Shown here piece by piece: positions 15,817 to 24,058 of a DNA stretch of 64,000 nucleotides. A program made the position numbers and the translations under genes. The notes under the pieces were generated by a model. It saw only the letters and a list, made by a program, of their open reading frames with translations. It made no database searches and was not told where the DNA came from. Positions within the stretch are counted from its first letter, which is position 1; each line of letters begins with the position of its first letter. Location: NCBI GenBank assembly GCA_004298465.1, contig SCRT01000012.1, forward strand, positions 62,001 through 126,000, written 5' to 3'. This DNA comes from Nevskiaceae bacterium (lineage in GTDB: Bacteria; Pseudomonadota; Gammaproteobacteria; Nevskiales; Nevskiaceae).

Positions 15817-17297
15817 CGGATGGCCTCTGCGACGTGGGCGGTGCCGATGGTGGTGGCGTGGTCGAGATCGGCGATGGTGCGTGCCACGCGCAGCACACGG
15901 TGGTAGGCGCGTGCCGACAGCGACAGGCGCGTAAGCGCGGCATGCAGCAATTTTGCCGCGGCGTCGGTGGGCTGGGCGTCGCGCTCGAGTTCCGCCGGGC
16001 TGAGCGCGGCATTCGCCTTGCCGGCGCGCTTCTGCTGGACGGCACGCGCCGCAGCGACGCGCTCGCGCACCACGGCGCTCGGTTCCTCATTTGCGTGGCG
16101 CGCCGTGAGCTCGGCTTCCGCGATGCGTGGCACGAACACCTGCAGGTCGATGCGGTCGAGGAACGGACCGGACAGCCGGTTGCGGTAGCGGGCGATCTGG
16201 TCCGGCGTGCAGCGACAGCGATGCGAGGTGTCACCGAGAAAACCGCAGGGGCAGGGGTTCATGGCGGCGACGAGCTGGAAACGTGCCGGGAAGTCTACTT
16301 GCTGGGCGGCGCGGGAAATCGTGATGCAGCCGGTTTCCAGCGGTTCGCGCAGCACTTCCAGCACCGGGCGGCTGAATTCCGGCAACTCGTCGAGGAACAG
16401 CACGCCGTGGTGCGCAAGCGTGATCTCGCCGGGGCGCGGGATCGAGCCGCCACCGACCAGCGCGACCGCCGATGCGGAATGGTGCGGGCTGCGGAACGGA
16501 CGCTGGCCCCAGTGTTCGACGTCCAGCGTGCCGCGGTCGACGGAGGCGATCGCGGCCACCTCGATGGCGGCCGCCGCTGTCAGCGGCGGCAGGATGCCGG
16601 GCAGGCGCGCCGCGAGCATGCTCTTGCCGCTGCCGGGTGGCCCGACCATCAGCAGCGAATGCCCACCCGCCGCCGCGACTTCCAGAGCGCGCCGCGCATG
16701 CGGCTGGCCGCGCACTTCCGCGAGATCCGGCCCCGTGGCGTGTTGTGTTCGAGCTGGTGGTGGAGCGGGCGGCGCCAGCGGCGCGCCGCCGTCGTGCAGC
16801 GCCGAGCCGAGCGCGGACAGGCGTTCCGCGTAATGGACGGTTACGCCGTCAGCCAACTGTGCTTCGCCGGCGTTCGCTTTCGGTACCAGCAACGCGTGGC
16901 CGAGTTCCGCGCAGCGCAATGCGGCGGGCAGCGCGCCGCGGACCGGGCGCACGTCGCCGCCCAGGGACAGCTCGCCGAGCACTTCCAGGTCCTGCAAGGC
17001 TTGTGCGGGAAGCTGTCCGGAGGCGGCGAGAATGCCGAGCGCGATGGGCAGGTCGAAGCGGCCGCCGTATTTCGGCAGGTCCGCGGGCGCGAGGTTCACG
17101 GTGATGCGGCCATCGGGAAAGCGGTAGCCGGCATTGGTAATGGCTGCACGCACGCGGTCGCGGGCTTCGCGCACCGCGCCTTCCGGCAGGCCGACCACGG
17201 ACAACGCGGGCAGGCCGGGTGCGACGTGCACCTCGACGTGGACGAGATCGGCCCGCAGGCCGTTCTGGGCGCGCGAAAGAACGGTCGCCAAACCCAT
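15780..17297 (-). CDS. comM: YifB/ComM family Mg-chelatase-like AAA+ ATPase
   Basis: 505 residues. A Lon-protease-like S5 fold N-terminal domain (VVGLPEGAVREARDRVRAA) is followed by the Mg-chelatase AAA+ core with Walker A GPPGSGKS starting at about residue 219. Walker B is VLFLDELPEF and the C-terminal domain includes the family's NPCPCGFLGD. ComM is a hexameric helicase that widens branch migration when transformed single-stranded DNA recombines with the chromosome. With dprA also present, natural transformation is plausible, though both genes are widespread. ubiK lies directly upstream by 9 bases. Confidence 0.93.
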   Translation of the reverse strand: MGLATVLSRAQNGLRADLVHVEVHVAPGLPALSVVGLPEGAVREARDRVRAAITNAGYRFPDGRITVNLAPADLPKYGGRFDLPIALGILAASGQLPAQALQDLEVLGELSLGGDVRPVRGALPAALRCAELGHALLVPKANAGEAQLADGVTVHYAERLSALGSALHDGGAPLAPPAPPPARTQHATGPDLAEVRGQPHARRALEVAAAGGHSLLMVGPPGSGKSMLAARLPGILPPLTAAAAIEVAAIASVDRGTLDVEHWGQRPFRSPHHSASAVALVGGGSIPRPGEITLAHHGVLFLDELPEFSRPVLEVLREPLETGCITISRAAQQVDFPARFQLVAAMNPCPCGFLGDTSHRCRCTPDQIARYRNRLSGPFLDRIDLQVFVPRIAEAELTARHANEEPSAVVRERVAAARAVQQKRAGKANAALSPAELERDAQPTDAAAKLLHAALTRLSLSARAYHRVLRVARTIADLDHATTIGTAHVAEAIRYRELDRSLDGV

Positions 17298-17306
17298 GGC
17301 GGGTGC

Positions 17307-17573
17307 TCAGCGGGCGGGTGGCGTAGCGGTCATGGCCGCAGCTTCCAGTACCGCAATGCGCTGTTCCAGTTGCGCCAGACGCTGGTTGGCGTGGGCCAGC
17401 AGTTCCGCCTGTGCCTCAAAGCGTTCGCGGCCCACGAGGTCGAATTTCTCGAGGTTGGCCTGCAGGACGGCGCGGAAATTCGTTTCCAGTTCGCGCCGCA
17501 GATTGCCCAGTCCCGGCGGCAGGACGCGGGACAGCGTGGCGGCAAGGTCGTCGAGGGCGCGGGCGGCGGGCAT
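17307..17573 (-). CDS. ubiK: UbiK/BMFP family ubiquinone-biosynthesis accessory factor
   Basis: 88-residue, mostly helical protein with the C-terminal coiled coil typical of YqiC/UbiK (ELLAHANQRLAQLEQRIAVL). It assists the aerobic Ubi complex together with UbiJ and can bind membranes. The ATG at 17573 follows GGAGAA; an in-frame GTG immediately before it is an alternative. It is in one unit with comM downstream. Confidence 0.85.
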   Translation of the reverse strand: MPAARALDDLAATLSRVLPPGLGNLRRELETNFRAVLQANLEKFDLVGRERFEAQAELLAHANQRLAQLEQRIAVLEAAAMTATPPAR

Positions 17574-17631
17574 CACGGTTCTCCGGTTCAGGATGCCGCG
17601 AGTGTAGGCGCAGCGCAGGCCCGGCGTTGTT

Positions 17632-18015
17632 TCAGTCGCGCTGGATCAGCTCAACCTTGTAGCCGTCGGGGTCCTCGACGAAGGCGATGACGGTGGTGCC
17701 GTGCTTCATCGGCCCGGCTTCGCGCACCACCTTGCCGCCGCGCGCGCGGATGTCGCGGCAGGCTTTGGCGGCATCCTCGACGGCCACGGCGATGTGGCCA
17801 TAGGCGTCGCCCAGCTCGTAGCTTGTCCGCCCCCAGTTCCAGGTCAACTCCAGCACCGCGCCGTCGGCCTCGTCCTGGTAGCCGACGAAGGCGAGCGTGA
17901 ACTGCCCTTCCGGGTAGTCCTTGCGGTGCAGCAGGCGCATGCCGAGAACTTCCGTGTAGAACGCGATGGCGCGGTCGAGGTCCGCGACCCGCAGCATGGT
18001 GTGAAGGATGCGCAT
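17632..18015 (-). CDS. gloA: Lactoylglutathione lyase (glyoxalase I)
   Basis: 127-residue VOC-fold metalloenzyme that isomerises the methylglyoxal-glutathione hemithioacetal to S-lactoylglutathione, detoxifying methylglyoxal in the cytoplasm. All four metal ligands sit exactly as in the E. coli nickel enzyme: His5, Glu56, His74 and Glu122. The short form without the extra loops of zinc-type enzymes also points to Ni/Co activation. The ATG at 18015 has GGAG six bases upstream; 19 codons of open frame further upstream are not conserved. Confidence 0.95.
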   Translation of the reverse strand: MRILHTMLRVADLDRAIAFYTEVLGMRLLHRKDYPEGQFTLAFVGYQDEADGAVLELTWNWGRTSYELGDAYGHIAVAVEDAAKACRDIRARGGKVVREAGPMKHGTTVIAFVEDPDGYKVELIQRD

Positions 18016-18105
18016 GACGGTCTCCGTGGAACAGGGTGGCAGATGGACCTGCAGGATACCCGGATGCACCATGCCGTCCGCCAGTCGCGTTGGAAAGCGT
18101 TAGGG

Positions 18106-18158
18106 AAACGCTGAGTAACTGTCGCGATCTGTCGAGCGCAGCAGGTTATTCAGCGTTT
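18106..18158 (-). terminator. Imperfect long inverted repeat after the DsbG-like gene
   Basis: AAACGCTGAgTAAC (18106-18119) pairs with GTTAtTCAGCGTTT (18145-18158) across a 25-base loop with one mismatch. It starts two bases past the TAA of the thiol-disulfide protein. The T tract on the minus strand is short, so termination is probable rather than certain. Confidence 0.45.
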
Positions 18159-18160
18159 TC

Positions 18161-18964
18161 TTACGAGCCGGTGGTGGCGAACACGGCGGCGAGGTCCTTC
18201 GCGTCGCGCGGCAAACCCTGCAGGGTGTGGATCTTGCCGGCGACATCCTTCCAGATGATGGAAGGCGTGCCGCGGAATCCGAGCTCCGTCATGAGCCGGG
18301 TGTTGGCGCGGACTTTCTCGGTTGCGGCCGCAGATGCGTTGGTCGCAGGCGTGGGGTTGCTGCGGAACCCCGCCTCGTTCGCCTGCCAGGCGGCCGCCGG
18401 GTCCTTGGCGTCGAGGATATTCGCGGCCTCCGGCAGGCTTTCCGGCTTGATGACGCCGACCAGGATGTTGCGCACCTGTACGCCGCCCTTCGCCAGCAAG
18501 GGTTGCGACTGCTTCCAGAATTCATGGCAGTACGGGCAACGTGTGTCGACGAAGACATAGATCACATGCGTTGCCTTGGTGTCCCCCTCGGCCACCCAGG
18601 TCGCTTTCTCCAGCTTTTGCCACTGCGCTTCTCCGAAGTGGCTGGACGCCAGCTTCTCCATGGCGGAATGCGTCAGGTCGGTGCCGTCCGCGTCGAACAG
18701 TGTGCCGACCAGGAAATGCTTGTGGTCCGGCAGCACGTAGATCGGGATCGGATGGCCGTTGTAGTTCGCCACGTAAGCCTCGAAGCCGGCCGGTGCGTCG
18801 AGCTTCTCGCCGACCTGGACGCCCTTGCTGCCGAATGCCTTCTGGATGGCGTCGGCTGCGGACGACGTGTTGCTTCCCGCGGCATCCGCCGAAGCCGGGG
18901 CGGAAGACTTCGAGCAGGCGCAGAGCATCAGCGCACCGAATAGCAGAATCGCGATCTTGGTCAT
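18161..18964 (-). CDS. dsbG: DsbG/DsbC-like thiol:disulfide interchange lipoprotein
   Basis: 267-residue periplasmic thioredoxin-fold protein. The N-terminus is a lipoprotein signal (MTKIAILLFGALMLCAC) with Cys17 as the likely lipidated residue and Cys15 just before it. An N-terminal dimerisation domain (about 38-110) precedes the thioredoxin domain with redox motif CPYC at 143-146 and the cis-proline loop GTPSIIW near residue 240. The CPYC motif and dimerisation domain favour an isomerase/sulfenate-reductase role of the DsbG/DsbC type. DsbG of E. coli has CPYC and DsbC CGYC, so DsbG is preferred. Lipid anchoring is unusual for DsbG, which is normally soluble. Confidence 0.85.
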   Translation of the reverse strand: MTKIAILLFGALMLCACSKSSAPASADAAGSNTSSAADAIQKAFGSKGVQVGEKLDAPAGFEAYVANYNGHPIPIYVLPDHKHFLVGTLFDADGTDLTHSAMEKLASSHFGEAQWQKLEKATWVAEGDTKATHVIYVFVDTRCPYCHEFWKQSQPLLAKGGVQVRNILVGVIKPESLPEAANILDAKDPAAAWQANEAGFRSNPTPATNASAAATEKVRANTRLMTELGFRGTPSIIWKDVAGKIHTLQGLPRDAKDLAAVFATTGS

Positions 18965-19049
18965 CGGGGACACGCAATCTTCAGGCAGGGGGACGGTGGA
19001 GCTTAACCGCTCCGTGCAGCGGTGTACTACAGCCGGCGCACAAGGCGGG

Positions 19050-20141
19050 TCAGTTCCGCCGCAGGATCGGCAGCAGCGCTTCGCGCGTGGCGGTGCGGCG
19101 CCAGCCGTGCATGAGCGTGATGTCGGCGGCTTCGCCCACGCGGGCGAGGCTTTCGAGATCGGCGCGGTTGGCGAGCAGCCCGCGCGGCACGCCCAGCGCA
19201 TCCGCACATTCGCCCACCGCCGTGCGCAGTGCGTTGAAGCGGCCTTTTTCCGCGTCGTCCAGCGCATGGACGCTGGCGATTGCTGCCGGGTGAGGCTGCG
19301 CGGTGGCGAGCGCTGCCAGCATCTCCGTGCCGTGGCGTTGCACTGTCTTGGGCGCGACTTCCCGGATTTGGCGCAAGGCTTCCAGGGTTTCCGGCCGCTT
19401 GGCCGCGATGGCATAGAGCGCGTCGTCCGGCAGGATCCAGCGCCGCGGGCGATTCGTGTGCTCGGCCACGCCTTCGCGCCAGGCGGCCAGCGCCACGGCA
19501 GCGGTCTGCGCTTGCGCCGGCAGCCGCGGCAGGCTCTTGAGCCGCTGCCAGGCGTGCTCCGGCGGGCAGGCATAGTGCGCTGGGTCCGCACAGCGCGCGC
19601 CGTCTTCTTCCTGCCACGCCAGCCGTCCGCGCGCCACCAGTTCATCGTGCAGCAGTGGGTACAGGCGAAACAGATGTGTGACGTCAGTTGCCGCGTACTC
19701 CAACTCGGCGGGGGTGAGCGGACGGCGCGCCCAGTCGGTCCGTGTCAGGCTCTTGTCCACGGTAATGCCGAAGCGCCGCTCGACGAGCGCGGCATAGCCG
19801 AGCTGGTCGCCGTCGCCCAGCAGTTCGGCGGCGCGCTGCGTGTCGAACAGCGGCAGCAGCGGCGCGTTGCGCAATGCGGCGAAGATTTCCAGGTCCTGCG
19901 AGCCGGAATGCAGGACCTTCACGCACGTCGGGCGATACAGCACATCCAGCAGCGGTTCCAGCGACGGCACCGCCAGGGCGTCGATCACCGCCGGGTCGCG
20001 GCCGTCGCCGACCTGCACGAGGCACAGGCGTGGGTAGTAGGTGTCCACGCGCACGAACTCCGTGTCCAGCGCCAGCACCGGGGCGTCTGCCCAGCGAGCG
20101 CACGCCGTGGCAAGCGCCTGATCCGTATCGATGAACTGCAT
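19050..20141 (-). CDS. rnd: Ribonuclease D
   Basis: 363-residue 3'-5' exoribonuclease of the DEDDy class that trims tRNA and other stable RNA precursors. Asp26 and Glu28 in LALDTEFVR form motif I, HSGSQDLEIF carries the motif II aspartate, and YAATDVTHLFRLY the motif III tyrosine and aspartate. HRDC-type domains follow, with RRWILPDDALYAIA and KGRFNALRTAVGE. Two in-frame ATGs exist (20147 and 20141); the second has better spacing from GACGGA. The gene diverges from the membrane-protein gene to its right. Confidence 0.93.
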   Translation of the reverse strand: MQFIDTDQALATACARWADAPVLALDTEFVRVDTYYPRLCLVQVGDGRDPAVIDALAVPSLEPLLDVLYRPTCVKVLHSGSQDLEIFAALRNAPLLPLFDTQRAAELLGDGDQLGYAALVERRFGITVDKSLTRTDWARRPLTPAELEYAATDVTHLFRLYPLLHDELVARGRLAWQEEDGARCADPAHYACPPEHAWQRLKSLPRLPAQAQTAAVALAAWREGVAEHTNRPRRWILPDDALYAIAAKRPETLEALRQIREVAPKTVQRHGTEMLAALATAQPHPAAIASVHALDDAEKGRFNALRTAVGECADALGVPRGLLANRADLESLARVGEAADITLMHGWRRTATREALLPILRRN

Positions 20142-20263
20142 GGTCATTCCGTCTTCAAACCGCGGCAGTTTAACGAATGGCCACCCACAGCCTGCGATCG
20201 AGTGCGGTTTCCACTCCATGCGTCCCGTTACACTAGGCGCCGTTTTCCACGCCCGGCGGCGCC

Positions 20264-20824
20264 GTGCCCACGTCCTTCCTCAAGTCGATCTTCCAGCTGC
20301 TGTTGTTCCGCACCGGGCCGCAGGATGTGCCCTACTCGCCGCAGCTCGTACGCATCCTCGTGCCGCTGGCGGTGGTGGCTGGCTGGATCGTGTTCTCGAT
20401 GCTGCTGCCGCCCGGCGTGGCCATCGCCATGTCGGTTGTCAACGTGCTGGCGACGGTGCTGGTGGCGGAAGGTATCCTGCGTTCGCGGGATCTCGCGGCA
20501 CGCAGCGCGCAGACCGTTGCCGCACTGCTTGGTACCGGCATCGTGCTGAACCTGCTCATGGCCTACCCTGCGCACGTGCTGGCGCCGCACCTGACGGAAC
20601 TGGCGAAGAATCCCGAGTTGGTGAAAACCGGCGACCTGAAACTGCCGCAGGGCGCCGTGATCGCGATGGACGTGTTCAACATCTGGCAGTTCGCGCTCAC
20701 CGCATTCATCTACCGGCACGCCGCGAACGTGCGGATCTTCGGCGGCATCGGCTTTGCGCTGCTTGCCAGCCTCGTAGTGCTCACGCTCGTGTTCATGGTC
20801 GCCACGCTGATCGCGCCGCGCTGA
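20264..20824 (+). CDS. Integral membrane protein of unknown function
   Basis: 186 residues with a GTG start. Hydrophobic segments at about 28-48, 51-72, 83-106, 135-152 and 160-183 predict four or five membrane helices, with the N-terminus probably cytoplasmic. I recognise no catalytic motif; the overall look resembles Yip1-like small membrane proteins. It ends 14 bases before mpl and is likely co-transcribed with it, but that does not define a role in cell-wall recycling. Confidence 0.75.
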   Translation: MPTSFLKSIFQLLLFRTGPQDVPYSPQLVRILVPLAVVAGWIVFSMLLPPGVAIAMSVVNVLATVLVAEGILRSRDLAARSAQTVAALLGTGIVLNLLMAYPAHVLAPHLTELAKNPELVKTGDLKLPQGAVIAMDVFNIWQFALTAFIYRHAANVRIFGGIGFALLASLVVLTLVFMVATLIAPR

Positions 20825-20838
20825 CAGGAACGCTTCCC

Positions 20839-22206
20839 ATGCACGTCCACATCCTCGGCATCTGCGGCACGTTCATGGCCGGCATTGCCGCCATCGCCCG
20901 CGAGGCCGGTCACACCGTCACCGGTTCCGACGCCCACGCCTGGCCACCGATGTCCACGCAGCTGGAACGCCTCGGCATCACCATTCATCGCGGCTACGAC
21001 GGGGCGGTGCTGCACCCGGCGCCGGATCTCGTGGTCGTCGGCAATGTCATGAAGCGCGGCGATGCGGTGGTCGAATATCTGCTGGACGCCGGCCTGCCTT
21101 TCGTTTCCGGCCCGCAGTGGCTGGAAGACCATGTGCTGCCGGGCCGCCACGTGCTGGCCGTGGCCGGCACCCACGGCAAGACCACCACCGCCAGCCTGCT
21201 GGCGTGGCTGCTGGACCACGCCGGGCTCGAGCCGGGCTTTTTGATCGGTGGTGTGGCGCCGGACTTCGGCGTTTCGGCACGGCTCGGCAAGGGCTCATGC
21301 TTCGTCATCGAAGCTGACGAATACGACACCGCGTTTTTCGACAAGCGCAGCAAGTTCGTGCATTACCACCCGCGCACGCTGGTTCTCAACAACCTGGAAT
21401 ACGACCACGCCGACATCTTTCCGGATGTCGCGGCGATCGAACGCCAGTTCCACCACCTCGTGCGCACCGTGCCGGGCTCGGGACGGCTCATCGTCAACGC
21501 TGAAGCGGCGAACCTGCAGACGGTGCTGGACATGGGTTGCTGGACGCCGGTGGAACGCTTCGCCGCCGGTGCTGGCCGCACAGCGGCGGACTGGGGCGCG
21601 GCGCCGGCGGAACACGGCTTCGAATTGCTGCGGGGTGGAAAACCCGTGGCGCATGCCGACATGACGCTCGTCGGAGACCACAACCGCGCAAACGCACTGG
21701 CGGCGGTCGCGGCGGCCACCCACGTCGGCGTTTCCGTCGACGCGGCGCTGGCGGGGCTGGCGAGTTTCAGTGGCGTCAAGCGCCGGCTGGAAGCGCGCGG
21801 CACGGTGCGCGGGGTGACCGTCTACGACGACTTCGCGCACCACCCGACGGCCATCGCCGCCACGCTGGAAGCACTGCGCGAACGCCATCCGAAACGCATC
21901 CTCGCCGTACTGGAGCCGCGCTCCAACACCATGCGCATGGGCACGCTCGCCGCGCGCCTGGGCCACAGCCTGGACGACGCCGAAGAAGTCTTCGTCTACG
22001 CCCGCCAGGACCTCGACTGGGACGCCCACGCCACGCTCGCGCCGCTGGGCGGCCGCGCCCAGGTGCACGACACGCTGGACGCGCTGGTTGCCGCCGTGGT
22101 CGCCGAAGCGCGCACCGGCGACGCCGTGCTGTGCATGTCCAACGGCGACTTCGGCGACGTGCATGAAAAGCTGCTGGCCGCACTGAGCGGAGGCGCTGTG
22201 GAGTAA
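20839..22206 (+). CDS. mpl: UDP-N-acetylmuramate:murein-tripeptide ligase Mpl
   Basis: 455-residue Mur-ligase-family enzyme that attaches recycled L-Ala-gamma-D-Glu-meso-DAP tripeptide to UDP-MurNAc, feeding peptidoglycan recycling. It begins with the nucleotide-binding HILGICGTFMAG, has the ATP loop AGTHGKTTTASLL at about 109-121, then EADEYDTAFFDKRSKF and NLEYDHADIF, and ends with DDFAHHPTAI and LEPRSNTM in the Mur-ligase C-terminal domain. These are Mpl rather than MurC features. AGGAA lies eight bases before the ATG. It is the last housekeeping gene before the copper cluster. Confidence 0.95.
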   Translation: MHVHILGICGTFMAGIAAIAREAGHTVTGSDAHAWPPMSTQLERLGITIHRGYDGAVLHPAPDLVVVGNVMKRGDAVVEYLLDAGLPFVSGPQWLEDHVLPGRHVLAVAGTHGKTTTASLLAWLLDHAGLEPGFLIGGVAPDFGVSARLGKGSCFVIEADEYDTAFFDKRSKFVHYHPRTLVLNNLEYDHADIFPDVAAIERQFHHLVRTVPGSGRLIVNAEAANLQTVLDMGCWTPVERFAAGAGRTAADWGAAPAEHGFELLRGGKPVAHADMTLVGDHNRANALAAVAAATHVGVSVDAALAGLASFSGVKRRLEARGTVRGVTVYDDFAHHPTAIAATLEALRERHPKRILAVLEPRSNTMRMGTLAARLGHSLDDAEEVFVYARQDLDWDAHATLAPLGGRAQVHDTLDALVAAVVAEARTGDAVLCMSNGDFGDVHEKLLAALSGGAVE

Positions 22207-22352
22207 CCCGCAGATGCTGGACCCCGGTGTCGTGAACCCGCTTCATATCGCTTCGATGCCAGATCGAGGCTGCGTGCTGTTGCATCCTCGTCCGCCGGGG
22301 TGAACCTGATCGCTTGTTGCGCGACATGTGGACTTGCGCAATAGTGGAAAAC

Positions 22353-22691
22353 ATGCGTCGTCGTGCCGTTCGCATCGTGTTGGGCCTGTGCCTGCTGCTG
22401 GCGGGTCAAGGGCTCTATGCGACGGTACTGGCGACCGCGGCAGCGGCTGGCGACGGTGCCGCATCGATGCAGGACTGTGAACACGGCATGCCGGACGACG
22501 CCGGCAGGATGCATCTCCCCTGTTGCACCGGCCATGGCTTCTGTCCGGTGATGCAGGCGCAGTTGCCGACGCTGCCGGTTGCCATTGATGTGCATCCGTT
22601 CGCTGCGCGCTTCCTTGTGCGGCCGCAGCAACAGGTTTCAACGCGCACGCCAACGCCTCTGCTGCGTCCGCCGATCACGTTCTCCCTCTGA
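22353..22691 (+). CDS. Small secreted Cys/His/Met-rich protein at the head of the copper cluster
   Basis: 112 residues. A Sec signal peptide (MRRRAVRIVLGLCLLLAG...) is followed by a short segment dense in possible metal ligands: DCEHGMPDDAGRMHLPCC then TGHGFCPVMQ. The composition resembles the DUF2946/CopL-like proteins often found ahead of copper-export genes. It may bind Cu(I) or Ag(I) in the periplasm, as CusF does, but it has no CusF fold motif. The ATG at 22353 has GGA five bases upstream. CusC begins 61 bases downstream on the same strand. The function is inferred from composition and position only. Confidence 0.6.
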   Translation: MRRRAVRIVLGLCLLLAGQGLYATVLATAAAAGDGAASMQDCEHGMPDDAGRMHLPCCTGHGFCPVMQAQLPTLPVAIDVHPFAARFLVRPQQQVSTRTPTPLLRPPITFSL

Positions 22692-22752
22692 ACTTGCCCA
22701 GTGCCGGCGGCCATGTGCCGCAGGCTGGTTGTTCATATGTGGAGAACCTTTC

Positions 22753-24054
22753 ATGTTGCATTCTTCCCGTGCGGGCGCGCGGGCGTTCGTCTGGGGCTGT
22801 GGGCTGATCCTGTCGATCACTGCGGTTCCCGTGAATGCTGCCCCGTTGACGCTGGACGAAGCGGTGCGCCTTGCCGTTCGAGATCAGCCTCTGCTGCGAC
22901 AGCAGGACGACCGGGCTGCGGCCGCCCGTAACCGCGCTGTGGCGGCGCGTCAGTTGCCCGATCCGCAACTCGTGCTGCAGACCATGGATTTGCCGGTCGA
23001 CGGCGGCGAAGCTTTCAGCGCATCGCGCGATAACTTTACAATCTACTCGGCCGGCTTGATGCAGCAGTTCACGCTCCCTGGCAAGCGCCGGTTGCGGAGC
23101 GAACTGCAGACGCAGGACGCCGAGGCCAGCGCGATCACGGGCGTCGCCCTCGCACGCAAGATTGCACGCGACGCCGGTGTGGCCTGGGTCGATGTGTGGG
23201 CCGCGCAGCAGGCCGGGGCCTTGATCACGGAGCAGGTCGATCAAGGCGGACAACAACGGGAAGCCGCCACCATCCTCTATCGCAGCGGTGGCGATCGCAG
23301 CCAGGCGGATGTGCTGGCCGCGCGTGTCGCGGAGCAGACGCTGGCGGACCGTCGCGACCAGGTTCGGCAGCAGCTCCACCGCGCACAGGCGAAGCTTTCG
23401 CGCTGGATCGGGGCCGTGGCGCTGCAGCGATTGCCCTCCGAGCGATTGCCGGTGCTGCCTGAACCGAAACCTTTGGACGCCTTGCTTGCCGCCTTGCCGA
23501 AGCATCCTGCGCTGCGCGCGGCGGAAATGTCGGTAAACAAGGCCGGTACCGGCATCGCATTGGCGCGCGAAAGCTACTGGCCCGACTGGAGCCTGGAAGT
23601 GGACTACGGCTATCGCCCGCGTTATTCCGATTTCATCTCTGTGACTGCGCGGGTCGACCTGCCGCTGTTTCATGCCGACCGCCAGGACCGTGAACTGGCG
23701 GCCGCTCGCCAGGAGGCCGAGGCCGCTAGCGAACGCCACGCGGACCTGCACCGCCAACTCGCGGCCGAGCTACGTGCCGACTACATGCAGTGGCAGGACG
23801 CGAAAGTGCGCCTGCAGCGCTACGACGCCGAGATTCTGCCAACGACCGAGGCACGCACCGCTGCCGCGCTGGCCGGTTATCGCGCCGCGAACGACCCGCT
23901 GTCGGCGGTGCTCGACGCCCACGAGGCCGCGCTGGATGTTCGCCTGCAGCGTCTCCAACTCGCTGCCGAAGTGGTGCGCCTGCGCCTGACCTTGCGCTAT
24001 TTCCATCCTTCTTCCCCGGCCGCCGACGATCCAGTCGACGCCGGGCAGGAGTGA
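22753..24054 (+). CDS. cusC: CusC-type outer-membrane efflux protein (TolC family)
   Basis: 433-residue outer-membrane factor. A cleavable signal peptide ends near NAAPLTLDEAV, where mature TolC-like proteins begin. Two structural repeats follow: one covering about 35-220 with LPDPQLVLQTMDLP and FTLPGKRRLRSELQ, the second about 250-420 with YWPDWSLEVDYGYRPRY and VDLPLF. The sequence is close to CusC/CzcC-like factors that dock on RND pumps. GGAGA lies seven bases before the ATG, and cusB starts four bases after the stop. It provides the exit duct of the tripartite pump. Confidence 0.92.
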   Translation: MLHSSRAGARAFVWGCGLILSITAVPVNAAPLTLDEAVRLAVRDQPLLRQQDDRAAAARNRAVAARQLPDPQLVLQTMDLPVDGGEAFSASRDNFTIYSAGLMQQFTLPGKRRLRSELQTQDAEASAITGVALARKIARDAGVAWVDVWAAQQAGALITEQVDQGGQQREAATILYRSGGDRSQADVLAARVAEQTLADRRDQVRQQLHRAQAKLSRWIGAVALQRLPSERLPVLPEPKPLDALLAALPKHPALRAAEMSVNKAGTGIALARESYWPDWSLEVDYGYRPRYSDFISVTARVDLPLFHADRQDRELAAARQEAEAASERHADLHRQLAAELRADYMQWQDAKVRLQRYDAEILPTTEARTAAALAGYRAANDPLSAVLDAHEAALDVRLQRLQLAAEVVRLRLTLRYFHPSSPAADDPVDAGQE

Positions 24055-24058
24055 AGTC

